Part shown: positions 7,798 to 16,816 of the stretch, one piece after another
Layout of the letters: every line of letters starts with the position of its first letter
How positions within the stretch are numbered: position 1 is the stretch's first letter
NCBI RefSeq assembly: GCF_000931445.1
Contig: NZ_CP010849.1
Span: forward strand, 186,001-250,000
DNA: 64,000 nt
DNA from: Streptomyces cyaneogriseus subsp. noncyanogenus
Lineage (GTDB): Bacteria > Actinomycetota > Actinomycetes > Streptomycetales > Streptomycetaceae
Direction of reading: 5' to 3'
The notes under the pieces: generated by a model
What the model was told of the DNA's origin: nothing
The model's input: only the letters and a program-made list of their open reading frames with translations
Databases searched by the model: none
Program-made: the position numbers and the translations under genes

Positions 7798-8802
7798 ATG
7801 CCGACCGCGGCATCCCCGGCCCCCCGGCGGGCCCTCGTCGTCGTCAACCCCACCGCGGGCACGGCCCACCCGGATCTGGTCGAGCAGGTCGTGCGGCTGT
7901 GCCGGGACGGCCTCGACGCCGTGGAGGTGCACCGTACGACGCACCGCGGCGGCGCCACCGAGGCCGTCCGCACCGCCCTGGCCGCCGCGGCGGGATCCGC
8001 CGTGGACCTGGTGGTCGCGGTGGGCGGTGACGGCACGGTGCACGAGGTCGTCGAGGGGCTGGCCGGCGCTCCCGGGCGGGGCGCGGCGCTGGCCGTCGTG
8101 CCCGCGGGCACCGGCAACTCCGTCTACCGCATGCTGTGGGCGGACCGGCCGTGGGCCGAGTCGCTGCGGGCGGTGTGGTCCGGTGACGGCGGGGCCCGGC
8201 TGCGCCGTATCGATCTGGGGCGGGTGGCCGAGACCGGGGAGCCGGTGCTGCTCGGGGCCTGTTCGGGTCTGGTGGCCGAAGGGCTGATCGCGGCCCGTGC
8301 CGTGGCGGCCTCCGGCCGTGAGAAGTACGCCCGGGCGCTGCCCGACGCGGCCGCGGCCTTCACCCCCTACCCGGGGCGGGTCACGGTCGACGGCCGGGTG
8401 CTGCACGAGGGCCGCACCGTCCTGGCCAACGTGGGCGGGGGCCGCTACCGCGGCGGCCAGTATCTGCTGCTGGACCGGTCCGAGCTGGACGACGGGCTGC
8501 TGGACGTGTGCGTGGTGGGTGCCGAGGTGCCCGCCGCGCAGGTGCCGTCGCTGGCCCGCCGGGGCGTGTTGTCGGGGCGGCCGGGCGTGGTGCACGGCCG
8601 GGGCCGGCGGATCGTCGTGGAGCGGACCGACGGCGAGCCTTTGCGTTTCGAGTACGACGGTGAACTGCAGCACCTCAACTGGACCAGCATGACCGTCGAG
8701 GTGCTGCCGGGCGCGCTGCCGGTCTGGGGTGCTCCCGAGGAGGAAGTGACGCGTGTCGATACTCAAGGAGCTGTGCCGCTGGGCGGCGTGGCTGCGACCT
8801 GA
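7798..8802 (+). CDS. Diacylglycerol/sphingosine-kinase-like phosphotransferase (VlmJ-like)
   Basis: A 334-residue member of the diacylglycerol kinase catalytic family. The nucleotide-binding motif GGDGT is at 76-80 (VVAVGGDGTVHEVVEGL), followed by PAGTGNSVYR and a C-terminal beta domain with FEYDGELQH. ATG 7798 follows GGAGAA at 8 bases. In valanimycin biosynthesis the homologue VlmJ phosphorylates the primary hydroxyl derived from serine so that the partner VlmK can eliminate phosphate. The next gene here is a MmgE/PrpD protein and overlaps by 50 bases, so I infer the same two-step dehydration of the seryl-derived azoxy intermediate. The tRNA-like gene lies directly upstream in the same direction. 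Confidence 0.9.
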   Translation: MPTAASPAPRRALVVVNPTAGTAHPDLVEQVVRLCRDGLDAVEVHRTTHRGGATEAVRTALAAAAGSAVDLVVAVGGDGTVHEVVEGLAGAPGRGAALAVVPAGTGNSVYRMLWADRPWAESLRAVWSGDGGARLRRIDLGRVAETGEPVLLGACSGLVAEGLIAARAVAASGREKYARALPDAAAAFTPYPGRVTVDGRVLHEGRTVLANVGGGRYRGGQYLLLDRSELDDGLLDVCVVGAEVPAAQVPSLARRGVLSGRPGVVHGRGRRIVVERTDGEPLRFEYDGELQHLNWTSMTVEVLPGALPVWGAPEEEVTRVDTQGAVPLGGVAAT

Positions 8803-10222
8803 GGACATCCCGGCCCGCGTGCGGGCCCTGGCATCCAGCCAGTTGCTGTCGCAGCTGGCCTCGATCAGGGCGGGGGCGGCGCATCCGCTGGGCCGGCGCC
8901 TGATCGAGGGTTTCGGGCCTCCGTTGCAGGCCGATCCGCGTGCCTCGGCGTGTGTGCTGTCCGGGCTCGGCTCCTGGCTGAACCTGGACGACACCGCCTA
9001 CGCGGGCCATCTGTCGAACTCCACGGTCTCCGTTCCGCTGGCGTTCGCCCACTCCCGGGGCCTGGACGGTCCGGCGCTGCTGGCCGCGGTGGTGGCCGCC
9101 AACGAGTGCGCGGCGCGGATCACCGCGGCCGCCACGCTGGGCCCGCTGCGCGGCCACAGTGCCGTGCACACCCATCTGGCGGGCGCGGTCAGCGGGCGGC
9201 TGCACTGCGAGGGCGCCGACGACGCGGTGTGGAGCAACGCGCTCGGCCTGGCCTTCGCCATGCCGAACTGGCCGCTGATGCGGGCCTTCCTGGCCAGCGA
9301 CGCGCGGCTGTTCAACACCTTCACCCCGGTGCGTACGGCCATGGACTCCTGTGACGCGGCCCGTGCCGGGCTGCACGGCGCCGTGGACATCCTGGAGCAC
9401 CCCGACGGGTTCCTGGACCGTTTCGCCTCGGTGCCGCTGCCGGACGCGGTCAGCGCGGGGCTGGGCGAGCGCTGGCACACCGAGACCCTGTCGTTCAAGA
9501 TGCACCCGGGCGGGCCGGGCGTCGACGCGGCCGTGGACTGCGCCGCCGAGCTGCACCGCCAGCTCGGGCCGTGCCGGCCCGAGGACATCGAGGAGATCGT
9601 CGTCGAGGCGTCGCTGTACACGCTGTTCGCGGGCAAGAAGGCGGCGTCGTACATCGTCGGGCCGGGCTCGCCGCTGGGGGCGCTGGTCCTGCACACCCCG
9701 TACCCGGTGGCCACCGCGCTGCTGACCGGTGGTCTGACGGTCAACGACTTCGCGGCGCCGCTGCTCAACGAGCGGGCCCGCTGGGACGTCGCCGAGCGGG
9801 TGCGCCTGGTGCACGACCCGGAGCTGACGCGGGCCCTGTTCGCCTCCGAGGCCCCTTTCGGGGAGGCCGTGCGGCAGGCCGGGGAGGCGGCCGGGACCTG
9901 GCTGCGCGACTTCGCCGGGGAGGAGGTGGCCGAGCTCGCCCGGGGCGCGGCGGGCAACCGTGCGCGGACCGCGTTCACCTCCTCCGCCAAGGCCACCGGG
10001 GCCCGGGTGACGGTGCGTCTGGCCGACGGGCGGACCGCTTCCCGGCAGCGCATGATCCCGCTGGCGGCGGCCGGCCCGCACACCCGGGCCCACCACGCCG
10101 AGCTGATGCGGGAGAAATTTCTGGAATTCGGCGGGTCACCGGATGTCGCCGACGCCGCGGCCGGCATCGAGTCGATGGACGCCGATACGTTGCACGGCTG
10201 GATCGAAGCGGCGCTGCGGTAA
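8753..10222 (+). CDS. MmgE/PrpD-family lyase (VlmK-like)
   Basis: A 489-residue protein of the MmgE/PrpD (2-methylcitrate dehydratase-like) family. Recognisable segments are LNLDDTAYAGHLSNSTVSVPLAFA near the N terminus, RGHSAVHTHLAGAV, and SFKMHPGGPGVDAAVDCA in the central domain. The start is a GTG at 8753 behind GGAGGAAG, and it overlaps the end of the kinase gene by 50 bases, which implies translational coupling. In valanimycin the homologue VlmK catalyses loss of phosphate to create the alkene. Here it probably yields a vinyl or acrylate group next to the azoxy function. The family can also act on other dehydration substrates. Confidence 0.9.
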   Translation: MSILKELCRWAAWLRPEDIPARVRALASSQLLSQLASIRAGAAHPLGRRLIEGFGPPLQADPRASACVLSGLGSWLNLDDTAYAGHLSNSTVSVPLAFAHSRGLDGPALLAAVVAANECAARITAAATLGPLRGHSAVHTHLAGAVSGRLHCEGADDAVWSNALGLAFAMPNWPLMRAFLASDARLFNTFTPVRTAMDSCDAARAGLHGAVDILEHPDGFLDRFASVPLPDAVSAGLGERWHTETLSFKMHPGGPGVDAAVDCAAELHRQLGPCRPEDIEEIVVEASLYTLFAGKKAASYIVGPGSPLGALVLHTPYPVATALLTGGLTVNDFAAPLLNERARWDVAERVRLVHDPELTRALFASEAPFGEAVRQAGEAAGTWLRDFAGEEVAELARGAAGNRARTAFTSSAKATGARVTVRLADGRTASRQRMIPLAAAGPHTRAHHAELMREKFLEFGGSPDVADAAAGIESMDADTLHGWIEAALR

Positions 10223-10236
10223 TTCACGAGGGGAAT

Positions 10237-10253
10237 GTCAGCGGCGAGTCAGC
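10237..10253 (+). promoter_or_regulatory. SARP-type operator pair before the aldehyde dehydrogenase operon
   Basis: GTCAGC occurs at 10237 and 10248 (11 bases apart), followed by an inverted copy GCTGAC at 10258. The sites lie 75-90 bases upstream of the ATG at 10327, in the 104-base gap after the MmgE/PrpD gene. They probably drive the long operon 10327-18073. Confidence 0.65.
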
Positions 10254-10326
10254 CGCCGCTGACAGGATCGTTTCCCGGTGGGCTCATGGACAGTGAGCAG
10301 GACCATAGACTTGGAAAGGTCCTTTG

Positions 10327-11934
10327 ATGCCTGACAAGGAACTCCGCAGCTACAAGCTCTACATCGCGGGCAAGGACGTCGAAGGCGATGGCTGGGTCTA
10401 TACGGTCAGCGCCCGGTCCCTTCTCGAAGATGTCTTCACGAGCGTCAGCCTGAAGCGTGAACTCGAGCAGAACCCGGATTCCGACGCCGCCGGCCACCCG
10501 TACGTGGTGGGCCGCTGCGCCATCGCCGGTGACGCCTCCATCGACCTGGCCACGGAGGCCGCCGCGGCCGCCGCCGGGGCCTGGGCCGAGGTGCCGCTGG
10601 AGCGCCGGATGCGGCTGGGCAGCATGTTCCGCGAGGAACTGATCCGGCGCGAGGACGAGTTCTTGGACATCCTGACGGCCGAGGCGCACCCGCTGCGCCT
10701 GGCCCGCTGGGAGCTGAGCTGCATGAAGCAGATCTACAGCGACGAGAGCCTGTACTGGTACCGGCAGCGGATGCACACCGAGTTCCAGCACGAGGGCCGG
10801 CGGCTGATCGTGCGGCGCCAGCCCGACGGTGTGGTCGCCTTCAATCCGCCGCAGAACGCGCCCGCGCCCAGCGCGGCCCTGGCCGTGCTGGCGCTGATGG
10901 CCGGCAACGCCGTCGTGATGCGCGCCCCGCGCAGTATCGCGCTGAGCACCATGTGGCTGATGCGGGACGTGGTCGGTCCGCTGCTGGAGGAGATCGACGC
11001 GCCCGCGGGCATCCTGAACGCGGTGTGCTCCAACCCCAAGCAGACCCTGGACCGCTGGATCGCCTCGCCGCTGGTCAACGACATCTTCTACATCGGCGGC
11101 AGCGAGGAGGGCCTGCGCTTCCAGGAGCAGTGCGTGGCCAACGGCAAGAAGCCCATCCTGGAGCTGGCCGGCAACGACACCATCGTCATCTGGAAGGGCG
11201 CCGACCTGAAGAAGGCGGCGGAGGCGATCTGCGAGTCCTTCTACGGCTCGGGTCAGATCTGCATGGTGCCCAACTGCGTCCTGGTCCACCCCGAGATCGC
11301 CGAGGAGCTCATCGCCGAGGTGCAGGAGCGGGTCAAGCTGGTCAAGCCCGGCTATCCCGAGGACGAGGACGTGCTGCTGTCCCCGGTGCGCCGCAGCGAG
11401 AAGTTCTTCGCGCTGCTGCAGCAGTCGCTGGATCTGGGCGGGCAGATCATCACCGGCGGGCGGCGCATGGAGGTCGACGGCACGGTGTCGGACACCGGTG
11501 TCTTCCTGCAGCCGACGGTGGTGCGGGTGGACGGCCTGGCCGGGGCGCGCCAGCACGACATCGTCCGCAGCGAGACGTTCTTCCCGCTGCTGCCGATCGT
11601 GGTGCCGCAGGCGGCCGACGCGGCCGATGAGGACGAGCTGCTCAACAGCTTCATCGACTTCGTGAACTCCAACGAGTACGGGCTGCGCAACTCGCTGTGG
11701 GTGAAGTCGGCGCGGGTGATGAACGCGTTCGTGCAGCGCGTCGTCAACGGCGGACTGCTGAAGATCAACGACTCGCACATCGGGTTCCTGCCGTATCTGC
11801 CCAGCCACGGCGGCACCGGCCTGACCGGCGGCGTCTACGGCGAGGCGAACTACCCGATCCTGAAGACCTCGCACATCCAGGGCGTGAGCATCGCCCACGA
11901 CGTCAGCCCGCACGAGGCGGTCTTCGGGCCCTGA
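10327..11934 (+). CDS. Aldehyde dehydrogenase-superfamily oxidoreductase
   Basis: A 535-residue ALDH-fold protein. The catalytic Cys312 lies in GSGQICMVPNC, the general base Glu279 in ILELAGND, and the cofactor-binding segment is VVAFNPPQNAPAPSAALAVLALMAGNAVVMRAP. ATG 10327 follows GGAAAGG at 7 bases; the in-frame TTG just before it is unlikely. It stands directly before the N-hydroxylase and the aminotransferase. I infer that it works in the reductive direction on an acyl-ACP or acyl-CoA to give the fatty aldehyde that the aminotransferase converts to an amine. Oxidation of an aldehyde to an acid is the formal alternative. Family assignment is firm, direction is inference. Confidence 0.9.
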   Translation: MPDKELRSYKLYIAGKDVEGDGWVYTVSARSLLEDVFTSVSLKRELEQNPDSDAAGHPYVVGRCAIAGDASIDLATEAAAAAAGAWAEVPLERRMRLGSMFREELIRREDEFLDILTAEAHPLRLARWELSCMKQIYSDESLYWYRQRMHTEFQHEGRRLIVRRQPDGVVAFNPPQNAPAPSAALAVLALMAGNAVVMRAPRSIALSTMWLMRDVVGPLLEEIDAPAGILNAVCSNPKQTLDRWIASPLVNDIFYIGGSEEGLRFQEQCVANGKKPILELAGNDTIVIWKGADLKKAAEAICESFYGSGQICMVPNCVLVHPEIAEELIAEVQERVKLVKPGYPEDEDVLLSPVRRSEKFFALLQQSLDLGGQIITGGRRMEVDGTVSDTGVFLQPTVVRVDGLAGARQHDIVRSETFFPLLPIVVPQAADAADEDELLNSFIDFVNSNEYGLRNSLWVKSARVMNAFVQRVVNGGLLKINDSHIGFLPYLPSHGGTGLTGGVYGEANYPILKTSHIQGVSIAHDVSPHEAVFGP

Positions 11935-12187
11935 CACCGCAAGGCGGGCCGCGGGCCCGGCCCGGGGCCCGCACAAGGGCCGCGCGGCCCGCGGTCCGCG
12001 GGGCTCCACGGCCCCGCAAGGCTCCAGGGGTTACGCGCCGGAAGGCCGCGCGACCGGTGCCCGCGGCCGGACGGCGCTCGCACCACCGATTCACCGCGGC
12101 CGGCCGGGGCCTGTTCCGGCCGGCCGGCACCCGGCAGGTCCTCGGACCGGCCGTCCTTCCCGTACCACCCAACGGAGGTGTTCGTCC

Positions 12188-13327
12188 GTGCGCTCCCTCG
12201 ACTCCGCCCGCGCGGTCTGCGACCGGTACCACCCCGGGCTGCTCAAGGCGCTGGAAGCAATCCCCTTCGCCGAGCGGGAGGCCCTGGGGAGCCCGGCGGT
12301 CGACGTGTTCCGCGACAGGGGCGGTGTGGGCCTGCTGGTGCCCGCCGAGTTCGGCGGGCACGGTGCCGACCCGGTGGACGCGGTCCGGGTGCAGCGGGCC
12401 CTGGGTGCCGCTTCGCCGTCGGTGGCCGCCGGTGTGACCATGCACCACTTCACGGTCTCGATGCTGTACGCGCTGGCCGAGGAGACGGGGCGGCTGGAGC
12501 CCGGCCAGCTCGACCTGCTGCACCGCGTCGTGCCCGACCAGATCCTGATGGCGTCGGGCTGGGCGGAGGGCAAGACCCAGCAGAACATCTTCACGCCGTC
12601 GGTGGTCGCCGAGCCCGTCGAGGGCGGCTACCGGCTCAACGGCGCGAAGAAGCCGTGCAGCCTGGCCCGTTCGATGGAGCTGCTCACCGCCTCCATCGCC
12701 GTCCCCGGCCCCGACGGCTCCCCCGAGCTGGCCCTGGCCCTGGTCCCGGCCGACGCGCCGGGCCTGACGGTGCACCCGTTCTGGGGCAACGACGTCCTGG
12801 CCGCCTCGCAGAGCGAGGAGGTACGGCTCACCGACGTCTTCGTGCCCCGCTCCATGGTCGTCGGCACGACGGCCGAGGACCCGCACCGGCTGGACGACCT
12901 GCAGACCGCCGGCGTCATCTGGTTCGAGATGCTGATCTCGGCCGGTTACGCCGGCGCCGCCGCGGCCCTGGCCGAGCTGGTCCTCCAGCGCGGCCGGGGC
13001 AGCGCCGGCGAGCGCGCCGACGTGGTCATCGGCGCCGAGAGCGCCTTCGCGCTGCTGGAGGGCGCGGCCCGCGCGGTGCGCGACGGCCTGTCGGGCGAGG
13101 AGGCGGTGGCCCAGGTGCTCGTCGCCCGCTACGCCGCCCAGGACGCCCTGACCAGGTCCGCCCAGCTGAGTCTGGACCTGCTGGGCGGGGTCGACTTCAT
13201 CCGCAGTTCCGACCACGCCCGGCTCGCCGCGTCCGTGCGGCCGCTGATCTTCCACCCGCCGGGCCGGTCGGCCGCGTCGGGGCCGCTGGCCGACTACTTC
13301 AACGGCGCCTCGCTCGACCTGTCCTGA
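12188..13327 (+). CDS. Flavin-dependent amine N-hydroxylase, acyl-CoA dehydrogenase fold (VlmH-like)
   Basis: A 379-residue protein with the acyl-CoA dehydrogenase/two-component flavin monooxygenase fold. Segments such as LLVPAEFGGHGADPVDAVRV, ASGWAEGKTQQNIFTPSVVAE and LSLDLLGGVDFIRSS show the N-terminal helical, middle beta and C-terminal helical domains. It lacks the usual dehydrogenase Glu context, as VlmH and DszC-type hydroxylases do. The start is GTG 12188 after GGAGGTG. VlmH hydroxylates isobutylamine in valanimycin biosynthesis using FADH2 from VlmR. The flavin reductase at 2229 would be the partner, and the substrate is probably the long-chain amine formed by the next gene. The 253-base gap before it shows no phased operator. 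Confidence 0.85.
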   Translation: MRSLDSARAVCDRYHPGLLKALEAIPFAEREALGSPAVDVFRDRGGVGLLVPAEFGGHGADPVDAVRVQRALGAASPSVAAGVTMHHFTVSMLYALAEETGRLEPGQLDLLHRVVPDQILMASGWAEGKTQQNIFTPSVVAEPVEGGYRLNGAKKPCSLARSMELLTASIAVPGPDGSPELALALVPADAPGLTVHPFWGNDVLAASQSEEVRLTDVFVPRSMVVGTTAEDPHRLDDLQTAGVIWFEMLISAGYAGAAAALAELVLQRGRGSAGERADVVIGAESAFALLEGAARAVRDGLSGEEAVAQVLVARYAAQDALTRSAQLSLDLLGGVDFIRSSDHARLAASVRPLIFHPPGRSAASGPLADYFNGASLDLS

Positions 13328-13382
13328 CCCGGGCCCCGGCCGGCCCGACCCCACCCGTCCCGTTCTTCCCAGGGAGTTATCC

Positions 13383-14669
13383 GTGACCGTGACCCAGGAC
13401 ATGCGGGTCGACACCGAGGCAGAGATCCTCGGCCTGTACCGGGCCCACCTCAGCAAGGGCCGGGCCACCCTCGCCGAGCTGTTCGGCAGTCATATGGAGG
13501 TGGCCTCCTCCGGGAACTGGCTGACCACCAGCGACGGCGAGCGGTTCCTCAACGCCGGCGGCTACGGCGTCTTCATCATGGGCGCGCGCCACCCCACCGT
13601 GATGGAGGCGGTCCAGCGCCAGCTCGACACCCACCCCGTCGCCACACGCATCCTGCTGGAGCCGACCGTGGCGCGCGCCGCCGAGGCGCTGGTCTCCGTC
13701 ATGCCGCCGGGCCTGGACCGGGTGCACTTCGCGCTGTCGGGCGCCGAGGCGGTCGAGACCGGGCTGAAGCTGGCCCGCGCCGGCGGCCGCAAGCGGACGG
13801 TGTCCATGGGCGGCGGGTACCACGGCAAGACGCTGGGTGCCCTGTCGGCCACCGCCAAGGAGGTCTACCAGAAGCCGTTCCGGCCGCTGATCCCCGATGT
13901 GACGCATCTGCCGTTCGGGGACGCGGACGCGCTGGAGGCCGAGCTGCGGGCGCACCCGGGCGAGGTCTGCGTGATCCTGGAGCCGGTGCAGGGCGAGGGC
14001 GGGGTGATCATTCCGCCCAGGGGCTACCTGAAGCGGGTGGAGGAGCTGGTCCGCGAGTACGACGGCTTCCTCATCCTGGACGAGGTGCAAAGCGGCATGG
14101 GCCGCCTGGGCGAGTGGTGGGGCGCCGACATCGAGGGCGTGGTCCCCGACGTGCTGCTGGCGGGCAAGGCGCTGGGCGGCGGTGTGGTGCCGGTCTCGGC
14201 GGCCATCGCCACCCGCAAGGCGTTCCGCCCCTTCGACAAGGACCCTTACGTCCACACCGCGACGTTCTCCGGGCAGCCGCTGCTGATGGCCGCCGTCCAG
14301 GGCGCCATCCAGGCCATCAAGGAGGAGCGCCTGGTCACCAAGGCGATGGACCTCGGTGCCCGGCTGCTGCCCAGGATCGCCGAGATCGCCCACCGCAACA
14401 TTCCCGATCTGGTGGTCGACGTGCGCGGCCGGGGTCTGCTGATCGGGGTGGAGCTGGCCGAGCCGGGTCTGGCCGGCGAGCTGCTGATCGAGCTGTTCAA
14501 CCACGGGGTCGTCGCCAACCACTCGATGAACGGCAGTTCGGTGGTCCGCTTCACCCCGCCCGCCACGCTGACTCCGCTGGATGTGGAGTTCCTGCTCGAC
14601 TCCTTCGACAAAGCCACTCTCGATCTGGTCGCCGGTTCGGCCAGGATGCCGGAAGGCGGTAACAACTGA
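13383..14669 (+). CDS. Class III PLP-dependent aminotransferase
   Basis: A 428-residue fold-type I aminotransferase. The PLP-binding lysine is Lys262 in LLAGKALGGGVVP, preceded by LILDEVQSGMGR with the Asp that binds the pyridine nitrogen, and the phosphate-contact region SGAEAVETGLKLAR. The GTG start at 13383 follows GGAG. It shares the operon with the ALDH and N-hydroxylase. I infer conversion of a fatty aldehyde into the primary amine that becomes one nitrogen of the azoxy bond. Its stop overlaps the start of the next gene (TGATG), so the two are translationally coupled. Confidence 0.92.
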   Translation: MTVTQDMRVDTEAEILGLYRAHLSKGRATLAELFGSHMEVASSGNWLTTSDGERFLNAGGYGVFIMGARHPTVMEAVQRQLDTHPVATRILLEPTVARAAEALVSVMPPGLDRVHFALSGAEAVETGLKLARAGGRKRTVSMGGGYHGKTLGALSATAKEVYQKPFRPLIPDVTHLPFGDADALEAELRAHPGEVCVILEPVQGEGGVIIPPRGYLKRVEELVREYDGFLILDEVQSGMGRLGEWWGADIEGVVPDVLLAGKALGGGVVPVSAAIATRKAFRPFDKDPYVHTATFSGQPLLMAAVQGAIQAIKEERLVTKAMDLGARLLPRIAEIAHRNIPDLVVDVRGRGLLIGVELAEPGLAGELLIELFNHGVVANHSMNGSSVVRFTPPATLTPLDVEFLLDSFDKATLDLVAGSARMPEGGNN

Positions 14670-15154
14670 TGCGGCACGTGGAACTGGACGCGGTGGTCCT
14701 GGGCGAGAACGCGGGGACCGTCTACGAGTCCATCGCGAGGTTCGACCGTTTTCCCGAGCTGGCGCCGCACGTCAGCTCCACCACGGTGCACGGCACCCTG
14801 CCCGCCGCCGTGGGCAGCTCGAGCTGGGAGCTGCACTTCCGCAGCGGCCTGCTGCGCTGGACCGAGGAGGACCGCTTCGCCCGCGACGAGCTGGAGATCG
14901 TCTTCGAGCAGGAGGACGGCGACTTCGACCACTTCGCCGGCAAGTGGGCGCTGACCCAGGAGGGCGCCGATGTGGTGGTGCACTTCGAGGTCGACTTCGA
15001 CTTCGGCATCCCCAGCCTGGAGGGCATCCTCGACCCGATCGCCGAGCGGGTCATCAAGGAGACCGTGGCCTGGGCCGTGACCGGCCTGTTCGACCGGACG
15101 AAGCTGCGCGGCGAGGTCGAGCTGGGCACGCCCGCCGACATCGTCGGCGTCTGA
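14669..15154 (+). CDS. SRPBCC/START-like cyclase-family protein
   Basis: A 161-residue protein of the SRPBCC (polyketide cyclase/RatA-like) superfamily: a conserved N-terminal strand with YESIARFDRFPELAPHVSS, the central WELHFRSGLLRWTEEDRF, and a C-terminal helix PIAERVIKETVAWAVTGLFDRTK. The fold makes a hydrophobic pocket that binds lipids or polyketides. Start and stop overlap by one base with the aminotransferase, and it directly precedes the small membrane protein and the diiron oxygenase. It may shield a labile hydroxylamine or hydrazine intermediate. No catalytic role can be assigned from sequence. Confidence 0.8.
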   Translation: MRHVELDAVVLGENAGTVYESIARFDRFPELAPHVSSTTVHGTLPAAVGSSSWELHFRSGLLRWTEEDRFARDELEIVFEQEDGDFDHFAGKWALTQEGADVVVHFEVDFDFGIPSLEGILDPIAERVIKETVAWAVTGLFDRTKLRGEVELGTPADIVGV

Positions 15155-15171
15155 GAAAAGGGGCGCGCGTC

Positions 15172-15735
15172 ATGGACCAGGCGAATCCCTTCGAGACCCC
15201 GCGTACCTTCGCCCTGCACCGGGCGGAGTACCTGGTCGCCTTCGCGGTGTGCTCGGTGCTGATCGTCATGCACCTGGACGAGATCCGCTGGCTGCCCGCC
15301 ATCGGCCTGTTCCTGTACATCGACCTGATCGGGTACATCCCGGGGGCGATCGCCTTCCGCCGCAGCGGCGGCAAGCCGATCCCGAAGTTCTACTACGTGC
15401 TCTACAACGTCATGCACAGTCTGATCACCCAGGGCGCCGTGGTGGCGCTGTGGTGCGCGGTGATCGGGCCGGAGTGGGCGCTGCTGGCGATCCCGTGGCA
15501 TCTGAGCGGTGACCGGGGCCTGTTCGGCAACTTCATGAAGTCCTTCGCGCTGCCCTACGAGCCGGTCACCCAGAAGGGGTATCTGCGGCTGCTGGACGAC
15601 CTGCGGCTGAAGCACCCCAAGCCGGTGGGGCACGCCCAGGACCCGGAGCCGGTCGGTCACATTCCGCCCGCCCCCGCGGTCCGGGCGCGGCCGGCCCAGG
15701 CGGCCGACCGTCCGGTCTCCCCGGCCGCCCGCTGA
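15172..15735 (+). CDS. Small integral membrane protein (VlmO-like, N-N bond step candidate)
   Basis: A 187-residue protein with about four to five hydrophobic segments (roughly 20-38, 43-62, 76-95, 97-112), conserved-looking polar residues within them (HLDE near 36, MHSLITQG near 84, WHLSGD near 110) and a Pro/Ala-rich cytoplasmic tail. ATG 15172 follows AAAAGGGG. In published work on valanimycin-type azoxy formation, as I recall it, the membrane protein VlmO rearranges the O-aminoacyl-hydroxylamine to form the N-N bond. Size, topology and the position next to a diiron oxygenase fit that role. The assignment rests on context more than on motifs I can verify. Confidence 0.7.
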   Translation: MDQANPFETPRTFALHRAEYLVAFAVCSVLIVMHLDEIRWLPAIGLFLYIDLIGYIPGAIAFRRSGGKPIPKFYYVLYNVMHSLITQGAVVALWCAVIGPEWALLAIPWHLSGDRGLFGNFMKSFALPYEPVTQKGYLRLLDDLRLKHPKPVGHAQDPEPVGHIPPAPAVRARPAQAADRPVSPAAR

Positions 15736-15793
15736 CGACTCTTCCGCCGTCCCCCGGGCCGTGGGCCCGGGGCAGAAAGGAGCACCACCCGCC

Positions 15794-16816
15794 ATGACCG
15801 GTTCCACGCCCAGCACCGTGGCGCAGGAGGCCGACTGGGACACCGCTCCTGGTCTGCTCGACGGCGCCAAGGAACTCACCCTCGGGCCCGAGGAGTGCAA
15901 CCTCGCCTACTGGATCACCCAGGTCGCCCAGGGGACCCTGCGCGACCGGGGGGTCACCGGCCACCACGACAGCGCGCGGGTGCCGGACTTCTTGAAGGCT
16001 CCGGGCCCGCTGCGGGAGGCCCTGGTTTTGGAGTTCGGCTTCCGCGGCCTGTCCGAGGAGGTCGCCACCCGGATCCTGGCCCCGTACGTGGCGATCGCCC
16101 CGGGCATCCCGGAGCTGGAGTTCTACGCCACCCAGCTGATCGACGAGGCCCGGCACGCCCGGGTGTTCCGCAACCACCTGGTGGAGCTGGGGATGCCGGA
16201 GGCGACCTTGCTGCGGGACATCGAGGAGATGGCGGCCGACTACCACCGCGAGGTGCTGCAGCCGGTCATCGACTTCACCCTCGACATCGTCCAGACCCAG
16301 CGCGACTTCGCCGGCGGGGTGGCGGTGTTCGCCATCGTCATCGAGGGCGTGCTCGCCCCGGCGGCGGAGCTGAGCGAGCGCAAGTGGACCCCGCTGTCGC
16401 CGGCCACCGGTGAGATCTCCCGCGGCACCGCGATCGACGAGATCCGCCATCTGACGGTCGCCAGCACCATCCTGCGCGACCATGTGCGCGCGCACCCGGA
16501 GTACCGGCCGCGGCTGATGGAGATCCTGCGGGCCGGGGTGGAGCTGTGGGACGCGATCGACGACCGCAAGTTCGTCATCCACCGCGAGGAGCTGTTCCAG
16601 CAGGGCATGGCCGAGCACGCCGACAAGATCGGCGACTACGAGATCTGGCCCGGCACCCGGCTGCTGGACACCACGCCCGAGGAGCGCTACGACATGGCCG
16701 AGCGCTGGACGGACGAGATGGCGGAGTCCCGGATGGCCTACATGGGCCTGCCCGTGGAGGTGCTGTCGTCCGGGGCCGGCGCGTCCGCGACCCGCGCCGC
16801 CGGGGCCCCGGCGTGA
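15794..16816 (+). CDS. Ferritin-like diiron N-oxygenase (VlmB-like)
   Basis: A 340-residue helical protein with carboxylate/His metal ligands in the AurF-like pattern: Glu118 and His121 in IDEARHARVF, Glu184 in IVIEGVLAP, and Glu216/His219 in IDEIRHLTVA. ATG 15794 follows AAAGGAG. In the azoxy cascade the homologue VlmB oxidises the hydrazine intermediate to the azoxy group, so this is probably the azoxy-forming enzyme. Its stop overlaps the KAS III start (GTGA). Substrate range, and whether a partner protein is needed, cannot be told from sequence. Confidence 0.82.
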   Translation: MTGSTPSTVAQEADWDTAPGLLDGAKELTLGPEECNLAYWITQVAQGTLRDRGVTGHHDSARVPDFLKAPGPLREALVLEFGFRGLSEEVATRILAPYVAIAPGIPELEFYATQLIDEARHARVFRNHLVELGMPEATLLRDIEEMAADYHREVLQPVIDFTLDIVQTQRDFAGGVAVFAIVIEGVLAPAAELSERKWTPLSPATGEISRGTAIDEIRHLTVASTILRDHVRAHPEYRPRLMEILRAGVELWDAIDDRKFVIHREELFQQGMAEHADKIGDYEIWPGTRLLDTTPEERYDMAERWTDEMAESRMAYMGLPVEVLSSGAGASATRAAGAPA